DNA of 64,000 nucleotides from Nocardia altamirensis NBRC 108246. GTDB taxonomy: Bacteria > Actinomycetota > Actinomycetes > Mycobacteriales > Mycobacteriaceae. Positions 46,236 through 54,377 of this stretch are shown piece after piece. How positions within the stretch are numbered: the stretch's first letter is position 1; each line of letters begins with the position of its first letter. The notes beneath the pieces are model-generated. The model made no database searches, was not told the DNA's origin, and saw only the letters and a list, made by a program, of their open reading frames with translations. Location of the stretch: the NCBI RefSeq assembly GCF_001612685.1, contig NZ_BDAY01000048.1, forward strand, positions 36,868 through 100,867, read 5' to 3'. Made by a program: the position numbers and the translations under genes.

Positions 46236-46949
46236 ATGGCAAGGGAAAATCTACGGGGTCTATGCGCGGAAGCGGTCAGCCTCCTCAAGGCGCTGCGCAA
46301 CCGGCTGCGCGCGGTCACGGCGGAGATCGACGCCTGGACCTACGAGGCAGGCGACGGCAACGCGTTCGTGACCGTCGCGGCCGACGGCCGACTCCTCGAG
46401 CTCGATCTGCCACGCGGACTGCTGCTCACCGGAACCCTCGACGCGGACGGCAGCACCGTGCTCGGCTGGGCGGACTCGGACGCCGCCTTGCAGCACGCCT
46501 GCCTGACCCTGGTCGACGCGATCAACAGCGCGCGGTGCAACGCCCAGTGCGCGGCAGCCGAGGCACTACGTCGGGAGTTCCCGGAGGCCTTTCCGCTCAG
46601 GACCGCCGGGTCCTGCGGGGACGGCATCGACGCGGTGGTCAAAGACCTCAATCGCGAGTGGGATTATGCGGTGCGGCTGATGTGCGTCGGGCGACCCGAA
46701 CGGTCGCGCGAGCGGCACATAGTCGCGATCGTGGAGAAGTACGCAGACCTCGGCACGGTGACCATCGATGGCAACGGCGTGCTGCATGCCATCGACCTCG
46801 ATGCCGACACCGTGCTCGACACCCGCGAGGACACCGTCATCGACGCCGTCACCACCGCCGTGAACGCGGCGATCGCCATGGTTGCCCCCACCGCCACCAG
46901 CGTGCTCATCGACGAAACATGGTCACCCGCACTGGGAATCGCCGAGTGA
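46236..46949 (+). CDS. Hypothetical protein with two YbaB-like halves
   Basis: 237 residues. Two regions share the YbaB/EbfC pattern of strands and helix: AEIDAWTYEAGDGNAFVTVAADGRLLELDL... and ADLGTVTIDGNGVLHAIDLDADTVLDTREDTVIDAVTTAVNAAIA. A helical N-terminus (ENLRGLCAEAVSLLKALRNRLRAV) precedes them. YbaB-like proteins bind DNA or accompany ESX genes; no WXG100 gene is adjacent here. Converges with the TetR gene (2 bp apart). Confidence 0.6.
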   Translation: MARENLRGLCAEAVSLLKALRNRLRAVTAEIDAWTYEAGDGNAFVTVAADGRLLELDLPRGLLLTGTLDADGSTVLGWADSDAALQHACLTLVDAINSARCNAQCAAAEALRREFPEAFPLRTAGSCGDGIDAVVKDLNREWDYAVRLMCVGRPERSRERHIVAIVEKYADLGTVTIDGNGVLHAIDLDADTVLDTREDTVIDAVTTAVNAAIAMVAPTATSVLIDETWSPALGIAE

Positions 46950-46951
46950 GT

Positions 46952-47650
46952 TCACGAAACAACTGGGCCGTCGAACGGCATCGAATCCTTCGGCGCGCCC
47001 GTCGCCTGGAGTGCGCCGGTCCACATCGTGACGACGAGTTCGACGACGTCGTCGGTGCGCCGATCCGGCGGCGGCTCGATGACGGCGCCGTGCATCATGG
47101 CCGTGATGCCTTGCACGAGAAGCAAACTCGTCAGATAGGGGTCGGATCCGCCGACGTTCATGCGGCGCAGCTGGCGCTCGACTTCGGTCGCGAGGGTCGT
47201 TTCGAGTTCGCGCACATGGTCCGCGAAATCCGAGCTGCGCTGCGCCTGCAGGGTGAGCATCCGGTTCAGGTGCGGCTCGTCGTGGTGATGACTCGCCAGT
47301 TCGGTGATCACCTGACGCATGGTGTCGGGCAGCGACGGATTCTCTTCGTGCAGCACGGCGAATCGAGCGAGCAGCACGTCCCGGTTGTGGTGATCGTGCC
47401 TGGTGGCGAGGGCGTGCAGCAGCGCGTCCTTGTTCGGGATGTAGTGGTACAGCGTGCCGATGGATATCCCGGCAAGCTCGGCGATCTTGTTGGTCGTGGT
47501 GTTCAGGTAGCCGTCGCGTTCGAAGAGCTGTGCAGCCGCATCGAGGATGGCCTCGAAGGTGAACTGAGAGCGCTGCTGTCGGGGCCGTTTGCGGGGAGCG
47601 GACACGTTGCCTCGGGTCGAGTTGTTAACCGGAATTCTCGAAGCAATCAT
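46952..47650 (-). CDS. TetR-family repressor
   Basis: About 232 residues from the ATG at 47650. HTH: FTFEAILDAAAQLFERDGY... AELAGISIGTLYHYIPNKDALLHALATRHDHH. The upstream start is supported by homology of the remnant at 46030-46170 running past this ATG; a GTG near 47606 (VSAPRKRP) is the alternative. The hydrolase gene lies 139 bp upstream on the same strand and could be its target. Confidence 0.87.
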   Translation of the reverse strand: MIASRIPVNNSTRGNVSAPRKRPRQQRSQFTFEAILDAAAQLFERDGYLNTTTNKIAELAGISIGTLYHYIPNKDALLHALATRHDHHNRDVLLARFAVLHEENPSLPDTMRQVITELASHHHDEPHLNRMLTLQAQRSSDFADHVRELETTLATEVERQLRRMNVGGSDPYLTSLLLVQGITAMMHGAVIEPPPDRRTDDVVELVVTMWTGALQATGAPKDSMPFDGPVVS

Positions 47651-47789
47651 GTCATGCGGCGGCCGCACCGAAAAATATTCTGGCGAAATCGATTGAGCAC
47701 CGAACTGAATCCCCATGAAGCGCGCTGAGCCACCGACCTCCCCACCCGGCGAAAACGCCGAGGTGCGCCGAGGTCGGCGGCTCGGGCGG

Positions 47790-48593
47790 TCAGCGTGGAA
47801 CGGCGGCCTCAACGACTGCGGCGACGCTGTCGGGTCGCGATACCAGCCCGGCGTGCGACGCGTCCAGTTCACTCGTGTGCGCGCCCATGCGCTTGGCCAT
47901 GAACCGCTGGGACGCGGGCGGAATGACCCGGTCGGCCCGGGAGACCAGGTACCAGCTCGGCGTGCCTGCCCACGACGGAGCCCCGGACGGTTCGAGGTTG
48001 GCCGCGACCGCGATGGATTGCTGGTGGGCGAACATGTCGGCGGCCGTGGCCGGACTGACGTCCTGCGCGAAGACGGTGTTGAACTGATCGGCGGCGACAT
48101 AGCCGTCGAGGTTCTTGCCGCCGATGCCGGTCGCATCGTCGACGACGGCGACCTGGAGGGCAGGCGGGAGCAATTGGCTGCCAGGGAAGCGAATCGGATC
48201 GAGCAGCAGTTGCGCCACCTCGCCCTGCGCCGGCGCGAAAGCCGCTATGTAGACCAGGGATTCGATCTTCGGGTCGTGCACGTTGCTGATCACGAAGCCG
48301 CCGTACGAATGGCCTGCCAGCACAACGGGTCCCGAGATGGTGTCGATGGTGCGTTGGACAGCGGCCGCGTCATAGGCCGGGCCGCGCAGCGGATTGTCCG
48401 GTGTCACAACGCGATAGCCGTGCTCACGAAGAATGTCGGCGACGCCGTTCCAGCTGGTGGCGTCGGCGAAAGCGCCGTGCACGAGGACGATGGTCGGCAG
48501 CGGAGCGGCGGTGGCCGGCACCGCCGCCAACGTCGTTGCCGCGGCGACGGCCAGCGCCGCGACGGCCGCGCGCAGACTGCGAACGGGGTTCAT
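47790..48593 (-). CDS. Secreted alpha/beta hydrolase
   Basis: 267 residues. Sec signal peptide (MNPVRSLRAAVAALAVAAAT..., cleavage near ATA-APL). Catalytic features: HGAFADATSW oxyanion segment, nucleophile elbow AGHSYGG with Ser and a C-terminal His in LDASHAGLVS. Related to the esterase/salicylate-esterase-like hydrolases with short lids. ATG at 48593 with AAAGGA upstream. Substrate unknown. Confidence 0.87.
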   Translation of the reverse strand: MNPVRSLRAAVAALAVAAATTLAAVPATAAPLPTIVLVHGAFADATSWNGVADILREHGYRVVTPDNPLRGPAYDAAAVQRTIDTISGPVVLAGHSYGGFVISNVHDPKIESLVYIAAFAPAQGEVAQLLLDPIRFPGSQLLPPALQVAVVDDATGIGGKNLDGYVAADQFNTVFAQDVSPATAADMFAHQQSIAVAANLEPSGAPSWAGTPSWYLVSRADRVIPPASQRFMAKRMGAHTSELDASHAGLVSRPDSVAAVVEAAVPR

Positions 48594-48728
48594 GGGCGTC
48601 CTTTCGGTAGGCATTCGCGGGTGCGTGCCACGCTGCACGGTTCGCGCTCTATCCGAAATGATCTCGCACCAGATGTCGATAGCGGACAACTATCGCGGGA
48701 ATCGACCGGGCGTCCTCGAGACAGCAGA

Positions 48729-48757
48729 CGCCGCGCGATCGCAATGATCGCGCGGCG
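48729..48757 (-). terminator. Strong hairpin in 48.6-48.9 kb gap
   Basis: Perfect 12-bp arms CGCCGCGCGATC (48729-48740) and GATCGCGCGGCG (48746-48757), loop GCAAT. Lies 170 bp downstream of the small gene at 48927-49136 and may end its transcript. The rest of the 333-bp gap 48594-48926 shows nothing else. Confidence 0.45.
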
Positions 48758-48926
48758 CATGGCTTTTCGGCGTGCAACACCACAGTCGATGAGTGCGCGA
48801 CGCTATATTCAACACCTACCCTGCGCCGCATCTCTGTGCGCAGGAACCTTCGCCACCTCGCGCAGAGCGCGGGTCATTTCCTGCGCACGGTGAAGGATGC
48901 CTTCACCGACGAGGGAAGGATTTCAG

Positions 48927-49136
48927 CTAGTCGCAGACCCTGGCTTGCTTGCCCGCGAGAGCGTCGAGTCCGAGCATTGCCAATAGAGACTGACAATCAT
49001 CGGCATTCTGTGAATAACTGGCGACCGTGCGGGCGGCCACCGCGCTCTGTCGCGCAGATTCGGCCTTTTCCGCTGCCCGCGCCTCGGCGAATTCGCCCGG
49101 TTCGTGGATGAGGGTGATGTGTCGTGCCGGGGACAT
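48927..49136 (-). CDS. Small conserved-looking actinobacterial protein
   Basis: 69 residues. ATG at 49136 with AAGGAG four bases upstream, the best ribosome binding site in this region. The sequence is helical: HEPGEFAEARAAEKAESARQ, then ASYSQNADDCQSLLAMLGLDA near the C-terminus. The pattern ADDCxxLLxMLGL is one I associate with small actinobacterial proteins of unknown role. Separate transcript upstream of hemW's 3' end (275 bp). Confidence 0.6.
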   Translation of the reverse strand: MSPARHITLIHEPGEFAEARAAEKAESARQSAVAARTVASYSQNADDCQSLLAMLGLDALAGKQARVCD

Positions 49137-49323
49137 GAATCTCCTTGGGGTTGATCGAAGCCTACAAGGGTCGCCCGCTCCTTGACAGCCGAACCGACCC
49201 TGCAGTTCGCTGAACCTCGGAGAACTCGCACGCAAATGCCGCAAACCGACCAGTCTCCGCAACCTCCCCGGCCCCCGGCGCCCAAATGCCGCCCCGCCCA
49301 CCCCTCCGCGCCCCCTCCTCGGT

Positions 49324-49339
49324 CGTGACTCACATCACA
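49324..49339. promoter_or_regulatory. Candidate CRP/FNR-type site
   Basis: CGTGA-CTCACA-TCACA matches TGTGA-N6-TCACA at 9 of 10 positions. Located in the 275-bp region between hemW and the 69-residue gene, about 190 bp upstream of the latter. No other evidence. Confidence 0.35.
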
Positions 49340-49348
49340 ACCAATTCG

Positions 49349-49407
49349 ACGAGTGGCACATGGCTGTGGCATTTGTCGAGAACGCCTCTCCACCATGTGC
49401 CACTCGT
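49349..49407 (-). terminator. Inverted repeat after hemW
   Basis: Perfect 15-bp arms ACGAGTGGCACATGG (49349-49363) and CCATGTGCCACTCGT (49393-49407) with a 29-base loop, directly 3' of the hemW stop at 49412. Probably part of the hemW terminator. Confidence 0.55.
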
Positions 49408-49411
49408 TGCG

Positions 49412-50623
49412 TCAGGGGACGAGGAGCTGGCGGACTACTCCGTCGGCGAGGAGTCTGCCTCGGTCGGTGAGGACGAGGCGGTCCGCGGAACTGGTGGCGA
49501 GGCCGTCGGCGATGACGCGGGCTGCCGCGGCCGTGCCGACGGTATCGAGGTCCGCGAGTGGGAGGCCGGTGCGCAGGCGGACGGCCAGCATGAGGCGTTC
49601 GGTGTAGCGCTCGTCGGCGGTGAGTTGCTCCCAGCCTGCGGCGGGCAGACCGCCCGCGGCCACCCGGTCGGCGTAGCGAGCGGGATGTTTGACGTTCCAC
49701 CAGCGGACACCGCCGACGTGACTGTGCGCGCCGGGGCCTGCACCGAGCCAGTCGCCGCCGTCCCAGTAGCCGAGGTTGTGCCTGCAGGCCGCGGATTCGC
49801 CTGCGGCCCAATTGGATACCTCGTACCAGGTGAGCCCGGCCGCGCCGAGGCGAGCGTCGATGCGTTCGTAGCGAGCGGCGAGCACGTCGTCGTCGGGCGC
49901 GGGGAGTTCGCCGCGGCGCACGCGTCGAGCGAGCGCGGTGCCGTCTTCGACGATCAGTGAATAGGCGGACACGTGATCGACGCCCGCGCTGAGGACCGCG
50001 TCGAGGCTGGCATCTAGATCGCTGTCGCGTTCGCCGGGGGTTCCGTAGATCAGGTCGAGGTTGACGTGCTCGAAGCCGACGGCACGCGCCTCCCGTGCGG
50101 CGGCGACGGCGCGTCCCGGCGTGTGGGTCCGGTCCAACACCTTCAGCACGTGCGCCGCGGCGGACTGCATGCCGAGCGAGATGCGCGTGAAGCCTGCCCC
50201 GAGGAGCTGCTCGAAGAATTCCGGGGAGGTGGATTCCGGGTTGGATTCCGTGGTCACCTCCGCGTCCGGCGCCAGCGTGAAGTTCGCCCGCACCGCATCG
50301 AGCACCTCGGCCAATCCGGCGCCGCCGAGCAGCGACGGCGTGCCACCGCCGATGAAGATCGTCGACACTTCGGGCGTCGTCGTCGGCAACGCGGCGAACT
50401 GCGCTGCCGCCGTGGCCAATTCGCCACGCAGCGCAGCCAGCCAGGATTGCGGCGACGCCGAGGTGCCGAGCTCCCCCGCCGTATAGGTGTTGAAATCGCA
50501 GTACCCACACCGCGTCGCACAGAACGGCACGTGCACGTAGATCCCGAACGGCCCACCGCCGAAATCACTGAGCTCCGGTCCGGACATCTCGGTGCCGACA
50601 GGAATAGCCGCAGGTGAACTCAC
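49412..50623 (-). CDS. hemW: Radical SAM protein HemW (HemN-like)
   Basis: 403 residues. Radical SAM cluster motif CATRCGYC (CxxxCxxC) in HVPFCATRCGYCDFNTYT, then GGGTPSLL, ESNPES, RISLGMQS and DLIYGTPGE. It has the HemW C-terminal domain rather than the HemN-specific features; HemW is a heme chaperone, formerly annotated as coproporphyrinogen oxidase (Rv2388c position). The start is uncertain: GTG 50623 is used, with ATG 50587 and GTG 50647 in the same frame. Confidence 0.92.
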   Translation of the reverse strand: MSSPAAIPVGTEMSGPELSDFGGGPFGIYVHVPFCATRCGYCDFNTYTAGELGTSASPQSWLAALRGELATAAAQFAALPTTTPEVSTIFIGGGTPSLLGGAGLAEVLDAVRANFTLAPDAEVTTESNPESTSPEFFEQLLGAGFTRISLGMQSAAAHVLKVLDRTHTPGRAVAAAREARAVGFEHVNLDLIYGTPGERDSDLDASLDAVLSAGVDHVSAYSLIVEDGTALARRVRRGELPAPDDDVLAARYERIDARLGAAGLTWYEVSNWAAGESAACRHNLGYWDGGDWLGAGPGAHSHVGGVRWWNVKHPARYADRVAAGGLPAAGWEQLTADERYTERLMLAVRLRTGLPLADLDTVGTAAAARVIADGLATSSADRLVLTDRGRLLADGVVRQLLVP

Positions 50624-50696
50624 CCCTCCAGTGTGCAGGTCCCCCACCAGCCGCCCGCAGGCCGGGTCCGCCGACCTGCCGCCGCCGACTCGAGGG

Positions 50697-50745
50697 TTGA
50701 ACTTAGTTCAAAATACTCGATATAGTGATTTGAACTTAGTTCAAA
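50697..50745 (+). promoter_or_regulatory. Promoter with two identical TetR-type operators
   Basis: TTGAACTTAGTTCAA, a palindrome with 6-bp arms, occurs at 50697-50711 and 50730-50744, exactly 33 bp (three helical turns) apart. The first covers the -35 (TTGAAC 50697-50702); the -10 is TATAGT (50721-50726, 18-bp spacer) and the second sits at the start point. GGGAG (50754-50758) then precedes the ATG at 50765. Confidence 0.75.
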
Positions 50746-50764
50746 TAGTCTCAGGGAGTTCCCC

Positions 50765-51313
50765 ATGCCGGTTTCCGTCGCGCTAGCGGCCACCCTTCAA
50801 CTGCTGCTGGCGGCGACGTTCGTCGTCATGCTCGTCGCCTTCCACTTCGTCGGGCCCCGGATGCAACAGGCTGCCGACGCGGAGGCACGCCGACAAGGCG
50901 TGCCGCCCGCCGTGCTCGCCGAGCACGGCATCGTATTCGCCGAGGGCGCATGGGCTTTCGTGGTCGGCTACGCCATCGCCGCGATTGTCACCGCGTTGGC
51001 ATGCCTGAACCTCGCGGGCAACGCAGCCGGTCAGCTGTTGTCCTGGATCATCGAACCGCTGGTCATGCTCGGCGTCGGCTACGTCACGACCATGCAGGTC
51101 TTCGCGGCGCGGTACACGGTGCGCGTCCTCGCCAAGTCCGCCGACCAGCGAGCACGAGATATCGACGCGCACAAGGTGATTCGCGTCGCGAGCGCCACGT
51201 TGCCGTCGTGGTACCGCCCCGTGACGGTCGTCCGCTGGATTCTCGCGACGCTCGGCTCGGTGCTTGTCATGGTGCTGCTCGCAATGCCTTCGGCGACCGC
51301 GTATTTCAGGTAG
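50765..51313 (+). CDS. Four-helix membrane protein
   Basis: 182 residues with four membrane helices (VALAATLQLLLAATFVVMLVAF; WAFVVGYAIAAIVTALACLNLA; LLSWIIEPLVMLGVGYVTTM; RWILATLGSVLVMVLLAM). Loops are polar. Controlled by the twin operators upstream, probably by the convergent TetR, whose 3' end overlaps it by 8 bp. Function unknown; no family assigned. Confidence 0.75.
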   Translation: MPVSVALAATLQLLLAATFVVMLVAFHFVGPRMQQAADAEARRQGVPPAVLAEHGIVFAEGAWAFVVGYAIAAIVTALACLNLAGNAAGQLLSWIIEPLVMLGVGYVTTMQVFAARYTVRVLAKSADQRARDIDAHKVIRVASATLPSWYRPVTVVRWILATLGSVLVMVLLAMPSATAYFR

Positions 51314-51980
51314 CGAGTCGCGCTGCCAGCCCGTCGAGAATCGCGCGCAAGCCGAAGTCGAAGGTCACCTCGTCCGGCAAGGCGGGCGTCGTTTCCATCG
51401 ACGGCATGGTGCGGGCGCGCAGCCGCGGAAACTGGTGCGCGATCTCGCCGATGCGGGCAATGGTGTCGCGCAGGTGCTGGTCTTCATCGGCGCCCGCACG
51501 CCGCAGATCGGCGCGCCAAGCCGCTTCGGCGGCCTCGCCCTGCGCCGCGCCGATGACGAACATCAGCACGGTGGCCGACGCCTGATCCGCGTCGGGCTCT
51601 GTGAAGCCCGCATCCTCGTAGATGGCGAGGCAATGGTCGTCGTAGCGGGCCTTGTTCGGGCCGTAGATGAGGTGGGTACTCATGGCGGCCAGCAACCAGA
51701 AGTGCCTGCCGATCATCGCGTGCACGCTGCGAGCCAGCTCCGAAGTCGCTGTCCGCCAGCCGATCTCGGCGGAATCGGGGAGTTCGACCTCACCCCACAC
51801 GAGATCGGCCGCGAGCGTGACCAACTCGTTCTTGTTCTTCACGTGGTAGTACACGGCGGTGGCCGCGACACCGAGTTGAGTGCCGAGCCGCCGCATGTTC
51901 AGTCCGCCAACACCCTCGGCATCGAGAACTTCGACGGCGGCCCGGACGATCTGCTCCCGGGTCAACGACTCACGCGGCAT
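51306..51980 (-). CDS. TetR-family repressor, TetR_C-type
   Basis: 224 residues. HTH LTREQIVRAAVEVLDAEGVGGLNMRRLGTQLGVAATAVYYHVKNKNELV, as in the subgroup named after TetR itself (YYHVKNKxEL). It probably binds the TTGAACTTAGTTCAA operators of the neighbouring membrane protein gene. Ligand unknown. Confidence 0.88.
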   Translation of the reverse strand: MPRESLTREQIVRAAVEVLDAEGVGGLNMRRLGTQLGVAATAVYYHVKNKNELVTLAADLVWGEVELPDSAEIGWRTATSELARSVHAMIGRHFWLLAAMSTHLIYGPNKARYDDHCLAIYEDAGFTEPDADQASATVLMFVIGAAQGEAAEAAWRADLRRAGADEDQHLRDTIARIGEIAHQFPRLRARTMPSMETTPALPDEVTFDFGLRAILDGLAARLAT

Positions 51981-51989
51981 GGCCTCAAC

Positions 51990-52116
51990 CTAGTCGGCGA
52001 GCACCGCGTTCCGGTCCGCGGCCGAGCAGCCAGCGGCCGTTCTCCTTGGACATCACGTACATCGGAGAGCCATTGCCGGTGCCGTGGTCGTCGGCGGACA
52101 GGTCGACCGGCAGCGG
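51990..52116 (-). pseudogene. Remnant of a SnoaL/DUF4440-like gene 3' end
   Basis: On the minus strand the sequence reads TGNGSPMYVMSKENGRWLL and then, after a one-base frame change, AADRNAVLAD followed by a stop (51990-51992). This resembles the C-terminus of small SnoaL/SgcJ-type proteins (PMxVxxKxxGRWxxAAxQNxxxAD). Nothing upstream continues the frame, so only a fragment remains. The rest of 51981-52301 is empty apart from the promoter next to the leader ORF. Confidence 0.45.
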
Positions 52117-52288
52117 TCAATACGGACACAGGGTGGTGCGGTTCACTTCGGACCTAGCGGTCATATCACCCGACGCGGGTGCGTGCTGATCTATGACGGC
52201 CGTCACAGATCAGGTCAACAGTCCAGGGGATTTCCCGCAAAAATCCGGAAAATACCGACGCACCGTCAGAAGGCGGCCGCTGACATGG

Positions 52289-52294
52289 CACAAT
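52289..52294 (+). promoter_or_regulatory. -10 element of the sulfur operon
   Basis: CACAAT ends seven bases before the ATG of the cysteine leader ORF (52302), which predicts a leaderless transcript starting at that ATG. No good -35 is visible. Confidence 0.55.
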
Positions 52295-52301
52295 AGGCTC
52301 C

Positions 52302-52394
52302 ATGCGCGCATTGGGAGTACGACTTGTGGCACGTCGCCACGTCGACTACAAGCGCGTCTGTAGTGCCTGCTGTCTGGCCATCTCTTCTCGGTAG
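52302..52394 (+). CDS. Leaderless cysteine-rich leader peptide
   Basis: 30-codon ORF ending TAG (52392-52394). Cysteines at residues 20, 23 and 24 (VCSACCLAISSR at the end), three of the last eleven residues, in an otherwise Arg/Val/Ala peptide. In mycobacteria, leaderless polycysteine sORFs upstream of sulfur-assimilation genes act as ribosome-mediated attenuators: ribosome stalling at Cys codons when cysteine is low releases the downstream genes. Position 136 bp before sirA fits this. The peptide itself is probably dispensable. Confidence 0.8.
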   Translation: MRALGVRLVARRHVDYKRVCSACCLAISSR

Positions 52395-52395
52395 C

Positions 52396-52458
52396 TCAGC
52401 GGCGCCCTTTCCCGGTTCTATCCGGCGACTTTCATATCGGCTTCATCGCCTCCGCTGA
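52396..52458 (+). promoter_or_regulatory. Possible attenuator stem before sirA
   Basis: TCAGCGG (52396-52402), two bases after the leader stop, is complementary to CCGCTGA (52452-52458). A ribosome at the Cys codons or at the stop could change this pairing. The structure was found by eye; alternatives exist. Confidence 0.4.
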
Positions 52459-52529
52459 CACCGCAGGTGCGAGCTCAGCCCCTCGCGCCGCCAGACGGAT
52501 ATATCACCAAAACTTGCAGGAGCGACCCC

Positions 52530-54332
52530 ATGACGTCGAGTACCGACGCCGGTCAGACCGACCAGTCCGACCCTGAATCCCGGCCAGCCCGCCCGGATCG
52601 CCCCGCCTCCGAACGCCGGGTCCGGCCCGACCGGCCGCGTCCCGAAACGCCGGCGGGCCCGCGCGCCCGCACCGGTAAGCCGGTGCGCCGCAAAGCGGAA
52701 GGACAGTGGGCACTCGGCTATCGCGAACCGCTCAACCCGAACGAACAGTCCAAGAAGGACGACAACCCGCTCAACGTCCGCGCCCGGATCGAGAACATCT
52801 ACTCGAAGGCGGGCTTCGACAGCATCGACAAGGGCGATCTGCGCGGCCGATTCCGCTGGTGGGGCCTCTACACCCAGCGCGAGCAGGGCTACGACGGCAC
52901 CTGGACCGGCGACGAGAACATCGACCTGCTCGAGGCCAAATACTTCATGATGCGCATCCGCTGCGACGCGGGCGCGCTGAGCGTCGCGCAGCTGCGCACC
53001 CTCGGCCAGATCTCCACCGAGTTCGGCCGCGACACCGCCGACCTGTCCGACCGCGAGAACGTGCAGTACCACTGGATCGAGGTGGAGAACGTTCCGGAGA
53101 TCTGGAAGCGGATCGAAGCGGTCGGCCTCAAAACCACCGAGGCGTGCGGCGACTGCCCGCGCGTGGTGCTCGGCTCGCCGCTGGCCGGTGAATCGTTCGG
53201 CGAGATCATCGACCCGACGCCGGCGATCGACGAGATCGTGCGCCGCTACATCGGCAAGAAGGAGTACTCCAACCTGCCGCGCAAGTTCAAGACCGCGATC
53301 TCGGGCCAGCAGGACGTGGTGCACGAGATCAACGACATCGCGTTCATCGGGGTCGATCATCCCGAGCACGGGCCCGGCCTCGACCTGTGGGTCGGCGGTG
53401 GCCTGTCCACCAATCCGATGCTGGCGCAACGGGTCGGCGTGTGGGTGCCCCTCGACGAGGTGCCCGATGTGTGGGAGGCCGTGGTCTCGCTCTACCGCGA
53501 CTACGGCTACCGCAGGTTGCGGACCAAGGCGCGGCTGAAGTTCCTGGTGAAGGACTGGGGCATCGAGAAGTTCCGCGAGGTGCTCGAGGAGAAGTACCTG
53601 AAGCGCAAGCTGATCGACGGCCCGGCGCCGGAGCAGCCGACCAAGCCGATCGACCACGTCGGCGTGCAGAAGCTGAAGAACGGACTGAACGCGATCGGCT
53701 TCTCCCCCATCGCAGGGCGGGTCTCGGGCACGATCTTGACCAAGGTCGCCGACGCGGTCGAGCGGGTCGGGTCCGATCGCATCCGGTTCACGCCGTACCA
53801 GAAGCTGATCGTGCTCGACGTCGCCGACGACAAGGTCGACGCGCTGATCGACGAGCTCGCGCCGCTCGGACTGCAGGCCCGCCCGTCGCTGTGGCGGCGA
53901 AACCTGATGGCCTGCTCCGGGATCGAGTTCTGCAAGCTCTCGTTCGCCGAGACCCGCAAGCGGTCCCAGGCGCTGGTGCCCGAGCTCGAGGAGCGGCTGG
54001 CAGATCTCAATGCGCAACTGGATGTTCCGGTCACCATCAACATCAACGGCTGCCCGAACTCGTGCGCGCGTGCCCAGATCGCCGATATCGGGTTCAAGGG
54101 TCAGCTGGTCGACGACGGCGACGGGAATCACGTCGAGGGCTTCCAGGTTCACCTCGGCGGCAGCCTTGGTTTCGACAGCGCCTTCGGGCGAAAGCTGCGT
54201 CAGCACAAGGTGACCAGCGACGAGCTCGGTGACTACATCGAGCGGGTGGTGCGCAATTTCATCAAGCACCGCGAGGACGGCGAGCGGTTCGCCCAGTGGA
54301 CCGTTCGTGCCGACGAGGCAGATCTGCGATGA
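52530..54332 (+). CDS. sirA: Ferredoxin-dependent sulfite reductase
   Basis: 600 residues. Reduces sulfite to sulfide with siroheme and a [4Fe-4S] cluster. Cluster ligands: ACSGIEFCKLS (C-x5-C) and NGCPNSCARAQ (C-x3-C). Two ferredoxin-like halves (RFRWWGLYTQREQGYDG... and RVSGTILTKVADAVERVG). An N-terminal extension of about 50 residues is disordered and Pro/Arg-rich. M. tuberculosis Rv2391 (formerly NirA) is the counterpart; nitrite reduction is less likely given the cys neighbours. AGGAG precedes the ATG. Confidence 0.94.
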   Translation: MTSSTDAGQTDQSDPESRPARPDRPASERRVRPDRPRPETPAGPRARTGKPVRRKAEGQWALGYREPLNPNEQSKKDDNPLNVRARIENIYSKAGFDSIDKGDLRGRFRWWGLYTQREQGYDGTWTGDENIDLLEAKYFMMRIRCDAGALSVAQLRTLGQISTEFGRDTADLSDRENVQYHWIEVENVPEIWKRIEAVGLKTTEACGDCPRVVLGSPLAGESFGEIIDPTPAIDEIVRRYIGKKEYSNLPRKFKTAISGQQDVVHEINDIAFIGVDHPEHGPGLDLWVGGGLSTNPMLAQRVGVWVPLDEVPDVWEAVVSLYRDYGYRRLRTKARLKFLVKDWGIEKFREVLEEKYLKRKLIDGPAPEQPTKPIDHVGVQKLKNGLNAIGFSPIAGRVSGTILTKVADAVERVGSDRIRFTPYQKLIVLDVADDKVDALIDELAPLGLQARPSLWRRNLMACSGIEFCKLSFAETRKRSQALVPELEERLADLNAQLDVPVTININGCPNSCARAQIADIGFKGQLVDDGDGNHVEGFQVHLGGSLGFDSAFGRKLRQHKVTSDELGDYIERVVRNFIKHREDGERFAQWTVRADEADLR

Positions 54333-54377
54333 GCCTCGCTTGCGACAAGCACTTGTGCTGGTGACGGGAGATCAACT

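Noticed and set aside
52443..54269. 608-codon open frame antisense to sirA
   Set aside because: Sirohydrochlorin/iron-sulfur motifs are all on the plus strand; the antisense frame is a product of GC-rich codon use.
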